DNA of 64,000 nucleotides from the NCBI GenBank assembly GCA_047967505.1, contig CM106539.1, one strand, 5' to 3'. Positions 37,213-47,351 of the stretch are shown piece by piece. The notes below the pieces were generated by a model. The model did no database searches and was not told where the DNA came from. It saw only the letters and a list, made by a program, of their open reading frames with translations. Made by a program: the position numbers and the translations under genes. Positions within the stretch are counted from its first letter, which is position 1; each line of letters starts with the position of its first letter. Source of the DNA: Dipteris shenzhenensis (lineage: Eukaryota > Polypodiophyta > Polypodiopsida > Gleicheniales).

Positions 37213-40200
37213 TCCCCATCGAGCTCAATCCCAATTCCTGCACACCAAGCAGGTCTCTAAACCTGCGCAGCTTCTCTGCACCCAATGCCTTTGTGAATAT
37301 GTTAGCTACTTGATCCTCTGTGTTGACATAAACTAGATCAAGAAAACCTACTAGAACCTTCTCCTACACATAGTGATAATGCACCTCAATGTGCTTTGTT
37401 CTAGCATGATAGACTGGGTTATTTGCCAAGTGTATACTGCTCATGTTGTCACAATAAATGACTTGCTCCTTTTCCCATGGCTTGCTCAAAAGAAGTGGGT
37501 TCTGGTTCTTGTATCACTTTGACCATATAGGCATAGTGAATGGTTGTAAATCCATCATATTTCAGCCTATTCACAAGATACTTAACTCTCGTAGACCTGC
37601 ACAAAATAGGCTCACTATTAGGTGCTCTCAAAACATCTCTTATCCTTCTTACTCCAAGTGTAACAATAGAATGAATACCCAACTCATCATCAAGGCTCTC
37701 TTTTGAGCCACTGGATTCGCCATCCACATAAGAGTGACCTGCATTCACATCAACCATGGGCTGATCTACTTTCTCTTTTCCCTTTCGTGATACTTGCATA
37801 CCACTATCTACATTGCTTTGAGGAGATCCTCCTGGTCTCAATCTGCGTGTCGATGGTGAAGTATGTGAACCACTACTAGAGGACACTATAGGTCCACTTA
37901 TATTTAATGATTGCTGCTGTGAATTCTGTGTAGCATTACCATTTTCTGCATCTACATCATCAATCACATTTACTGGTTTATACCAGCTGCTCATCTCATC
38001 AAAAACAACATCTCTGCTCACTGTAGACTTACGAGTAGAAGGGTTATAGCATCTATACCCTTTTTGCTAAAGAGAATAACCAATAAAGATGTACTTCTCA
38101 ACTTTTGGATCCAACTTGGATCTCAAATCATTTGGCACATGAACATAGGCAATGCAACCAAAAACTTTCAAATGAGAAATATCTAGTTTCCTACTAGTAT
38201 ACCTCTCCTCTAGCGTCATGCCATGTATTGTTGTAGTGGGAGTCCTGTTCATTATGTAGACTATTGTTGCAACTGTTTCAGCCCAATAATAATCTAGCAG
38301 GTCTTTTTTGTTGAGCATGGCACAAGATAGCTCTCCAATATGCCTGTTTTTCCTTTCTACAAGTCCATTTTGGTGTGGGGTATGACTACATGAATATTGC
38401 TGCTTTATGCCATGCTCCCGTACGAACCTTGTAAACTCATTTGAGAGGTACTCTCCCCCTCCATCTGACCTTAGAGATTCTATTTGTAGGCCTATTTCTT
38501 TCTCAACCATAGCTTTAAAAGCTTTGAAATGCCCAAACACTTCACTTTTCTTTTTCATAAAATACACCCAAACTTTTCTGCTATAGTCATCAATAAAAGT
38601 GACAAAATAATGACAGCCTCCAATAGATGCAGCTTTAGTAGTCGACACATCAGAGTGGATTAATTCCAATGGCCTCTTACTCTCTTGAACGTGTCTTGGA
38701 AATGGTTTCCTTGCTTGTTTTCCAAATGGACACGCCTCACATACCTTATGCATTTCTACAACCTTGAACTTAGGCAATCCTGCAACAATATTTTGGGCCT
38801 GCATTAACTTAAGTCGCTATACATTAAAATGACCAATGTGTTTATGCCAGATATCAATATCTGCAACTACACCGGTCCCATGCGCAAACATTGCTGCACT
38901 CAATTTAGGCATGTCTACATCCAACATAAACATCCTGCCCGTCTTCTTCCCTTTTGCTATCAAGCGACCTTTATTTTTCATATCCTCAACAAAGCATCCA
39001 TGAGGATTAAATCTGACCCGCAAACCCTGCTCAACCATTTGACCAACAGAAACTAGGTTCTTGGTGATATTTGGGACATGAAATACATCAGACAGGTATT
39101 TCTTTTTCCCATCCTACATAGACAAAGTAATTTTACCAATCTGCATGATAGGATGTGCAGTATCATCACCAGTCTCCACAAAGCCTCATATTTCCATTTT
39201 CCTTGCATCTTGCATCCATTCTGCGTGACTTGTCATGTGGTTTGATGCACTTGAGTCAACATACCACACATCATTGCTTTCTTCTGCACTTGTCAAAGAA
39301 TTGGTCATGTGCTACACCATAAACAAATGCTCATTTCTGTCATCACCCTGTCTACTAGAGGATGCATAATTGTCTTGCTGCAATTTTCCATTCATAGTCT
39401 TTAGCCATATGACCCATTTTACCATAGTAGTAGCATTCAGCATTGCTGTTTGCATTTTGGCCTCTCTGCCATCCACCATGACCTCTTTCGCTCCCCTTGC
39501 CTCTAAGGTTACCATGTCCTCCTCCATAGGATTAGCTTTCTTGAATTTGCTATAGATTCTAATTTCTACCACGGCCTCCAGATCCCCGGCCTGCTCTACC
39601 TCTACTCTACCTCTTCTAGCATTTGAGTAGAAGACAGCTTCTTTTGAAGTTCCTCTTGAAGAAGATGCACCAGTATTTCTCTGCTCTTCAGAAATTAGAA
39701 GAGCAATCAACTCCCCAAAATCACAAAGATTCTCACGGATGGCAATGGATGTCCAGAACTGTGCATAATCCTTTCCTAGACCATTCAAGGTCACAGAAAC
39801 TAAATCATCATCTCCCAATGGAAGCAAGTGCATCTGCAATCTTCTTCACCTTCATGTGGTAGTCATTGATGTTCATATTTTCTCTCTGCACATTATGCAA
39901 CTCCTGCTTGAGCTACATTTTCCAAGCTGGCGTATTTGCGCTATACATTTTTTTCAAAGTATCCCATGCCTCCTTCGGCGTTATTGCATCCTGAATATGC
40001 ACAATCATAGAATCTGAAATACTGATAGACAGCCAGTACATAACTTTCCTACCTCTCTCATGCCAACCTTTAAATGTATGCAACTCCTGTTGATTGGGAA
40101 CATTAGGAATAACTGGTTCTTGTTTAGCTCTAGTAATGAACTCCCAATAGCCTTTTCCCTTAAGGAAATTCATCATTCTAAACTTCCATGCTGGGAAGTT

Positions 40201-40251
40201 GTTCTTGTGAAGCTTTTCAGTGACTATCTGTGAAAGAGCATCAGATGCCAT
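37213..40251 (-). pseudogene. Gag-pol pseudogene of copia A2, reverse transcriptase deleted
   Basis: Starts at ATG 40251 (MASDALSQ) and is collinear with A1 through gag, protease and integrase (HTPHQNGLVERKN, SDGGGEYLS) to SFEQAMGK at about 37475. It then joins directly to the end of RNase H (CATTTATTGTGACAACATGA, about 37450). Against A1 this removes the segment equivalent to about 18872-20080: all of reverse transcriptase and most of RNase H. Other lesions include TAG at 38817-38819 (same site as TAG 17520 in A1) and frameshifts near 39300 and 39840. Confidence 0.94.
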
Positions 40252-40762
40252 TATAGAACATTGCAAAAATATTCTGTCACTACAATAAACACAACTTCTG
40301 CCTCACAAGGGCAAATCTATAAAACTAATGAAAGTGGTATTTGACCACACAGTCACTTCCTAGTGATGATTTTGCATCAATAGGCAATGAGAATGATTCT
40401 GTCACTCCCAATATCTCTACGCACAGGCATACGATGCAATTTTTGCGACAACTTTTCACAGACCTGTAGAACAGTGGTCATACAGCAAAAACAGAGCACT
40501 TTCCTGAGTGCCTGTGGAAAACTTCTGCCACCAAAACGGGCCTAAAAAGGCCTCAAAATGGGCCTCGAAACGGCCGCAGCATATACTACCATGAAGGGCA
40601 TCCCAATCTGAGACAGTGCACTCTTGCACTTTCCGGCTATGCTACCGGCAAAGATTTGCTCCCAAATTTGAAAAAGGAAAGCAGCACTGATCCTCTTACC
40701 AAGACACTGTGAACTTGGTTTGCTTTCTTGAGCTCCTTACCACAAATCGAGCTCTAATACCA

Positions 40763-41120
40763 TGTGAAGAGAGTGGGAGAGAAGTAAGGAGTCTCACTTG
40801 CAGCTTTCTCACATACACCATGGGGGAATACACACAAAGGTGGAGGCTAAAGATAGTTTTCCTCTTCTTAGTTGTGTAAACAAAAATAACTTTTTCTTAG
40901 TACAAAAGGAATAGATGAACCCTATATGTGGGTCTCAAAACAAACTCAGCTAACCTAGGTGGCATACTAACTGAGCCACTAACTAGAGTGCATAAAGATA
41001 GCTACCATCCAGCTATTATTCATGGGTGGTGTACCAACCGCATCTGCAGCTAACAAGTTGGTGACATAAATGCACAACGGTCACCGTGGCATATCACGAG
41101 TGGAGCTCGATATCTCAACA
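40763..41120 (-). repeat. 5' LTR of copia A2
   Basis: 358 bp, bounded inside by the primer binding site 40751-40762 and outside by CCAAA (41121-41125). Confidence 0.94.
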
Positions 41121-41125
41121 CCAAA

Positions 41126-41479
41126 GGGGATGGGGGAAACAGAAATATAACCAACCTTTAGAGTCAACCTTATGGAGAGGCATGTTATTATACTTAAGCC
41201 AAGGTTAATGATGATGGAGTAAGAGAAAGAGGTATCTTAGACAATCATTTCCATAGAGACACCATGAGAGAATCTAACAAGGGAATAGGTGTGTGTGTGT
41301 GTGTACCTGCCCTAACCCGGGTCACACACCTGAAAAAATAAGAGAGTGAGCCCCTACCTTTCTAGATGTGGGACCCACTCTTGAAGAGTGAACAATAAAA
41401 TGTAGTAGTAGTGGCAATCCACACAAGTTCATCACCAAATGGAGGTAATCTTATACCATTTCCCATTTAGGAGAGCCCT
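41126..41479. other. Spacer without recognisable genes
   Basis: Contains a GT microsatellite (about 41290-41304) and nothing else that I can assign. Confidence 0.6.
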
Positions 41480-41782
41480 GGTATACGCACTTCTTTTTGT
41501 TTTTTTAAATGTATTTCTTGTTTGTGTGATGGATGTGTGTGTAAGTGATGGGGGGTGCATCCCCCAATATAAAAAAGTAAAAAATAGCCCCTGAGAGGCT
41601 GAGGTGCATGCAAGCGCAACTTTGGGCTAGGCGGGGACCCTGGCTCAAAGTTGCACCTGGGCCTCTTAGGGGCTATTTTTTATTTTTTTTAAATTAGGGG
41701 ATGCATCCCCCATCACTTACACACACACCCATTACACACACAAGAAATACATTTAAAAAAACAAAAAAAAAGTGCCTATACC
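41480..41782. repeat. Foldback element, long inverted repeat 1
   Basis: Left arm 41480-41631 and right arm 41638-41782 are reverse complements with a few mismatches and a loop of about six bases. The arms carry GGTATAC/GTATACC-like ends, a GT/AC-rich part, a GGGATGCATCCC palindrome and AATAGCCCCTGAGAGGC. A transcript would fold into one hairpin of about 145 bp. Structure fits a foldback or MITE-type element; no flanking duplication was confirmed. Confidence 0.85.
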
Positions 41783-41793
41783 AAGAAATACAC

Positions 41794-41913
41794 AAAAAAA
41801 AGTCCCCGAGAGGCCTTGGTGCACGTAGGCATGACTTTGGGCCAGATGGGGTCCCCATTTGGCCCAAAGTCTCACCCTACGTGCACCAGGGCCTCTCGAG
41901 GGCTTTTTTTGGT
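41794..41913. repeat. Foldback element, inverted repeat 2
   Basis: Arms of about 57 bp around 41852, with CGAGAGGCCTTGGTGCACGT on the left and its near-complement on the right. It is related to the inner part of repeat 1 (same GAGAGGC...GGTGCA order). A third, single-armed piece with GGGGGGATGCATCCCCC follows at about 41985-42030. Confidence 0.85.
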
Positions 41914-42303
41914 TTTTTTTTTTTTGCAGATACATCCCCAATCACACACCCATCACACACACAAGAAACAAATACACACCCTCGGGGGCTTTTTTTTGTT
42001 TTTGTTTTTTGGGGGGATGCATCCCCCATCACATAATCACATTCTACCATGATTATTGACTAATTACATTCTACCATGATTATTTGCCATCAACAATCAA
42101 TTACATCATGTACATACACCAGATATGGAAGTAAATAATACACTACAAGATTCCACTTGAAAATGAAAGCTCAAAGTTGAAAATCTACAAGAAAATAGTT
42201 TTCAAAGGATTCTATTACAAAAAGTATTTACAACCATCTTTGCACAAAATTGCTTTTGACAACCAAAATTGGTGTCCATAGTGAATACAACAAAAAATTT
42301 GAT

Positions 42304-43200
42304 CTATGGCCTAAGTTGTGGGTCTTCTTTGATCTGCCTTGCCAGCTACATGTCTTTTGCCATGATCGTAACCCTCTTGGCATGGATTGCCCACAAGTTT
42401 GTGTCCTCAAGAAGAGTTACGATCGCCACTTTTGCTACTTCTTGTATGATGGCCAGTGCGATTGATTGAATACGATAGTCATCCCTGTAGGACTGCATAA
42501 TCTCTTTCATCAATCGTGCGAATAGAGCTCTTGGAATTAGAAGGTTCATGCTACTTTGATACCTTCTTATCTCTTGAAGCACCTTCCTTCCAGGCTTTCT
42601 ACCGTGTCTTCTAGGGACTCCACCTCCTCCTCCACCTCCACCTCCACCTCCACCACCTCCACCTCCACCTCTACCTCCACCTCCACCTCCACCTCCACCT
42701 CCACCTCCACCTCCACCTTCACCTCTGCCTCCACCTCACCTACTGCGAGCTTTGCCTTTTCCTTTTGCTGTGTGATACAATTCTGGCAAAGATTTTCCAC
42801 CCTGTCTAGAATGTGGAAAGTCTTGAGTACCATTGTGCAATGTGGATCGTCATTGTTGGCTCTCCATTTGTGCCCTTTGTTTGTTGAGCCGATTGAATCC
42901 GCATTTTCCTAGCATCTTCTTGTCCTTTGGGCCATTCTTCCAATTTGTGTCTTTTACGCTCCTGTTCTTCTAGTTTGCTTTCTAGCTCTTGAGGGCCTCG
43001 AGCTGACTCTGAGGATTGGATTGATCCCCATGATCTTCTTCATCGTCATCTGTTTGCTCATTGGTTTCTGTCCTCTTCTCCTCTTCCTCCTCTTGCCTCC
43101 TCTTTCTTCTCTCTTCGATCATTGCATTGTATACATCGGGAGGGATTGGGGGCTTTGTTTTGGAATCAACTGGTCTTCTAGTCTGCTTTGTTCTTGCCAT
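42304..43200 (-). pseudogene. Histone H3/CENH3-like gene, degraded
   Basis: ATG at 43200 opens MARTKQTRRPVDSK, close to the canonical H3 tail, then an acidic/charged stretch (EERRKRRQEEEEEK). In the same frame, 42612-42304 encodes a histone fold: RKPGRKVLQEIRRYQ, LLIPRALFARLMKEI, then EDTNLWAIHAKRVTIMAKDM. LLIP and KDM resemble plant CENH3 more than canonical H3; loop 1 lacks the extra residue usual in CENH3. In-frame stops lie in the linker (TAG twice near 42980, TGA near 42865), at 42736-42738, and TAG at 42346-42348 where Gln of KDMQLAR is expected; the frame would then end at 42304. A possible 129-nt intron (42739 down to 42611, GTGAGG to CCCTAG) would remove the TGA at 42736 and a glycine-coding repeat and keep the frame. 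Probably a pseudogene; it could be a spliced gene with a short C-terminus. Confidence 0.75.
42630..42735. repeat. CCACCT hexanucleotide microsatellite
   Basis: Run of CACCTC units. It encodes poly-Gly in the histone frame and poly-Val-Glu in another. It lies inside the possible intron of the histone-like gene. Confidence 0.9.
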
Positions 43201-43295
43201 GTCGGTGATGGTGGGGCTATGGGAAATGTGACGGTAGAAAGGAATGTACTAGTATGAGAGAGTACTGGTGATATTGAGAAAATGAAGGTATTTGC

Positions 43296-43304
43296 ATATA
43301 TATA
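43296..43304 (-). promoter_or_regulatory. TATA box of the histone-like gene
   Basis: CTATATATATG on the minus strand, about 95 bases before the ATG at 43200, a normal plant spacing with a short leader. No function is proven. Confidence 0.5.
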
Positions 43305-43337
43305 GGGGTAAATGTATTTTGTGCATCATTATTAGTT

Positions 43338-43400
43338 AGCCCCCCCCCTCTTCCCCCTTTACCCCCCCTCAACCCCTCCTTCCCCCCTATTTGTCATCAT
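43338..43400. repeat. C-rich tract, G-quadruplex capable on the minus strand
   Basis: Five or more runs of four to nine C within about 60 bases, upstream of the TATA box of the histone-like gene. Confidence 0.75.
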
Positions 43401-43862
43401 CCCCTTGGGGGTTAACCTCACAAAATTTTAGTGTACCACGTGCATTGTAAAGAAGTGATATTTATCAAAAAAATTACTTAGTTCATTAAAACATTGGGTT
43501 TTTTCATTCAACTTTAGGAAAATTTTATGTAAAGAGAAGGGGTGTTTGTTTTGGGGGAAAAAACTTATTTAAGGGGTTTTTGAAATTTGCCTTGAACTCC
43601 CATGAGGTTGCTCCCCCAACCTTTTCTCATCGCCCGCCCTTGTTGGGTCCACAAGTACAAAATTTAATGCTTGTTTGAAAAAAAAGAGCCAATTAATCAA
43701 GTGTCCACAAGAAATATTGAAGTGCAATTTTAATTAACATCAAAGTACATTTGGTTTAGCGATCCAACGTTTTCCAACACGACTTTTGGTTGCTATCCAA
43801 CTTCTATGTTTTTGGGAAGCTTGCGAAGATATCCATGAATGCCTTCTTTTACTCGTTTAAGT
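43401..43862. other. Spacer without recognisable genes
   Basis: AT-rich. The last 100 bases may still belong to the 3' end of U2. Confidence 0.5.
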
Positions 43863-45743
43863 TCAACGAACTGCTTGGGCTAACTCCGTTTGCAAAGCTT
43901 TATTCCTTGCATAGGAGGACACGACTATACCATGATAGAACCAATCGAACATCTCATGAAGAGCATTACTTCCATTAATCTCCACTCCATGTTGCGTACT
44001 CTTGAAATAAGCACCTTGAGTTCTATAATGAGTCTTTTCCATCCCTTGGGCACCCCAAGCATTCAAGGAACCAAATTGGTAAAGAAACCATGGACCATGA
44101 GCATCAAGAATGTGCTGCATACATAGAAAAAACACTTGAGGTAAACAAGAATAAATTGATTGCAATTAAAATTTTGAAAATAGCAAAGACCAAACACACC
44201 ATGTAGTTGAGTAATGTGTGATTCACCCCATCCATCTACCATGGCTTCAATGAACTCTTTCACAATGACTTTATATAGTTGCACATCATCATTGTCTATG
44301 GAAGGCTTCCTCAAGATTTTTACCAGATTATCCAATTCTTTCCAAACACGTATTCTCAAGGTTCTGACATGAAGATCAGCTTCCAAATCAGTCGTGCAAT
44401 CACATAACTTTTTCCAATAATTCCAATGCAGATTTAATCGATGTTTTCCATGATTGGACAAAAACCTTCGTGCCTTAGAGCCTCCCATGGACAATTTATT
44501 TGGAAGATTTTCAGATTTTGCTGACAATTGTGTGTTTTTGATTAGCTTTACATTCCACCCATGTAGACCCATGCTCGAGAGTAAAGCTTCGACCCTTGCT
44601 ATGCATGATGCTGCTCTCTCCTCCGGTTTCATGTTCCATACATATACAATGTGCAAGAAAGCAATTCATCAATGAGCCGCATCTCTGCATCTAACACACA
44701 GAAGTGCACTCTTTGTAATGGAATGTTTAAAATTGGATCCCAATTTTTATCGTTTTGATCTCTATTAGGTGCAACATCCTGATTGCAGTTCATTACTCCA
44801 TTGCTCCAATACATCCGTCTGTTAGCCTTGTCATCTATGATGTCATTCATTACATCTTTAGCATTCCCAAAGTCTTTTCCTCTTTTTACTTGCTCTTTCC
44901 CTCTATGTATTACTATGTTACTACCTCGAGTTTGGTGTGAGTGCATACAATAAAGACAGATATGTCGCATTTGCACTCAATTCTGTTCCAAACATACACT
45001 TCAATGTCTTAAGATCTCCATCCATGTGCCATTCAACATTAAATGATTTGAACCCTTCAACTTGAAGCAACTCACCTTTCATTTGTGCATCTATGACACT
45101 TGGAATTAGAGATCTATCAAATACCCATTTCAAGAATGAGTGTCTCTTTAGGAAGTTCAAACGTGGCAAGCCACCAAATGTGCTTTTCTGATTGCACACT
45201 AAAATATTCCCTAATTTCCTTATCTTTGGCATGTCCAAGGACTTTATTCATCAAAGTAATACTAACCCTCTCCAACTTGTGGCCTTTTACAACCTCACAC
45301 TCATCCACTTTGATAGCAAATACTCACTTTCCTTCATAATCTGAAAGATTAAAAGATATACATGATTAGAAAAGATTTCAATAAAAATTTGAGCTCTCTA
45401 AACAATATAATTTTAATATACCCCATGCTTTCATGTTGTAAAACTCCACCATTGCAGCTTGGACCCTACGTACATCCACAAAAACATTATTATGCTCTGT
45501 GTACTCAAAGGTTCTTGGTCCTTGATTTGCCCCTTTGGTAGCTGGTCCTCCTTTCTTTTTGCTATGTTGGACATTTGTCTTGTTTTTGCCTTCCAACATC
45601 ATGCTTTCTGAGATGTGTATAAATCCACTTAACAAATCTTAAACATCATAATTTGTTTCTTTCCTTGCATTTTTAACGTATACTGGTCTTGGCAATAGAG
45701 GATTCTTAATGCCTTGACCTTGAAGTGCATTTACAAAGACATT
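43863..45743 (-). pseudogene. Unknown gene U2, C-terminal part with introns
   Basis: Minus-strand remnant of a large protein. Recognisable blocks are a basic linker (45635-45430, SKKKGGPATKGANQGP), FAIKVDECEVVKGHKLERVS (about 45320), FNVEWHMDGDLKTLKCMFG (about 45040), NIPLQRVHFCVLDAEMRLIDEL (about 44730-44670), EERAASCIARVEALLSSMG (about 44630), SMGGSKARRFLSNHGKHR (about 44480) and HILDAHGPWFLYQFGSL (44110-44060). Two GT-AG introns are visible: 45421 to 45341 (81 nt, acceptor CTTTCAG) and 44199 to 44115 (85 nt, acceptor TATGCAG). Frameshifts near 44960, 44670 and 44210 and stops indicate decay. I believe similar proteins exist in multi-copy, transposon-like form in other eukaryotes, but cannot verify this. 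Confidence 0.6.
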
Positions 45744-45748
45744 ATACA
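45744..45748. repeat. Target-site duplication of C, left copy (ATACA)
   Basis: ATACA, repeated at 51490-51494. Confidence 0.94.
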
Positions 45749-45918
45749 TGTGGGGGTTAAAGGTCACTGTGCCTTTACCCCGGTTATGTACAATACTCAA
45801 ACACATATATAAATGAATGAAAAAGAAGATTAGGGTGTTCTGCACCCACCAAAACTTGTGTGGCTCTCTGTTTCTCTCTCTCCCTCTTCCGTTCTTGATT
45901 CCGTTGAGAGCACTCTCA
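45749..45918 (+). repeat. 5' LTR of copia C (170 bp)
   Basis: TGTGGGGGTTAAAGG to GAGCACTCTCA. Two bases separate it from the primer binding site. Confidence 0.94.
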
Positions 45919-45932
45919 ACTGGTATCAGAGC

Positions 45933-47351
45933 TCGGGTGATCTAGCTGAGCGTGTGTGAATACTTAGAAGCTCAGTAACTCTGTGGGAGGAAGGAGAAGC
46001 TCTGTGGGAAGCTTTGTGGGCCACTTTACTTGCATCCGAGTGTGCAGAGACCTTGGAGAAACCTTTGGAAAAATCACTTTGGCTTTGCGAAGTGGTTTTG
46101 AGAGTCTGTTAAGTGTTTTCAAAGAAAATGTCGTTTTTTGAGCTTTTCCCTGTTCCGTTCACTGACAGAGACTTCGTATTGACTTGAAGAGGCAACTATT
46201 GCTTGCTTTTGGTGTCCACTTCACTTCAAGAGCTTGGAAACACCTTCATTCTTGAATCTGGGATCATTTCATTGGATTTCTGACTCGCTATGTTAGTTTC
46301 TACGTTTTTCTGCCCGGGTGTTGGAACTCAAGTTTGGAGCAACCATTTGCAGATCTGTCAGTTTTGGTGGACTCAGGAGGTCCTAAAACTTCTATGTTGC
46401 TCATCATTCACACTCCGGTGGAGTTTCCAAAAACGTTTTTTAGTCCGTGTGTTGGACCCAGTGATTGAGACCACGGTTTCCAAAACTGTCTATCCCATTG
46501 CATTCCGGACGCCCAAAAACCCCTACCTTTCAATTCTTACGTGATTCGGTGGAGGATTTTCATAGTTATATATCTCTATGTATTCGATTTCGTCTCTCTG
46601 TTATGCATTTTTCATTCTAAGATTTTGAAACCTTAGATTTATGCCACATGGTAGTGGATAAGTGTTGACTCCCATTTCTCACTCATCGGTTGGGATTTTG
46701 GAGTTCCGGCAGAAGAGAGATATTTGCAAATTTTCTCGCTGAGTTCGATTATGCAATGGTGCCCATTTTTGAGGCATCTCAGGTTCTATTTTCAGTAGCG
46801 GTCATTACCGTGGGACCATGATTTCTTGAGCATACCTTATGCAGATCACTCTGGTTGCAGTTTGAGCAGTGTGCGCTCATTTGTGGTGTGCATTTGGTTG
46901 TAGTGGATGATTAATAGGCCATTTGGATGCATTGCGGTCCTTATTGGATGCGCTGATAGGCCCAAATTGCCTTGTGGGATGCTATTTTTATGGATGCTAT
47001 TTTATGCTGAGGGACAGCTTTGACACATTGCAAGTGATGCATTGATAGTGCTATGCTCTCTTGGATGAGATATTATTGATGCATATGCCAGTGGACGGTG
47101 TTTATGCTTGAGTCATTTGGAACTTATTGGCATTTTGGATTGCCATTGCAGTTCGCATTTTTTTTCGGGCCAGATTGGCTCATATGCATGCATAGTATAT
47201 GCACATGAGTCAGATGCATCTTTTGATGCTTTGAGCTTTGAGTTTTGGTGATATTTCACTCTATTGTGGCATACACATTTGGGTGCACTTGGTATTTGGT
47301 GTGATTCTCTCTTATAGGCACTAGCATTTGGGATTTTGCTTTATTTGCATC
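45933..47351 (+). other. Long untranslated leader of copia C
   Basis: No open frame of note. It runs from the primer binding site to the gag ATG at 47352. Confidence 0.8.

Larger units (their letters stand above)
36854..41120 (-). mobile_element. Ty1/copia element A2 (4,267 bp), RT-less derivative
   Basis: Family A element with both LTRs (358 bp each), a primer binding site (40751-40762, TGGTATTAGAGC on the minus strand) and a CCAAA duplication. The LTRs differ at about 24 of 358 positions by hand count (6-7%), so it is older than A1. Confidence 0.96.

Noticed and set aside
41701-42059. Overlapping frames of 66-111 codons
   Set aside because: They run through foldback arms and homopolymers, with no protein-like composition.
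42567-42833. 88-codon frame with a Val-Glu repeat
   Set aside because: It is the wrong frame of the hexanucleotide repeat inside the histone-like gene.
43290-43300. ATTTGCAT octamer near the TATA box as a histone promoter element
   Set aside because: The animal-type octamer has no established role in plant H3 genes; likely chance.
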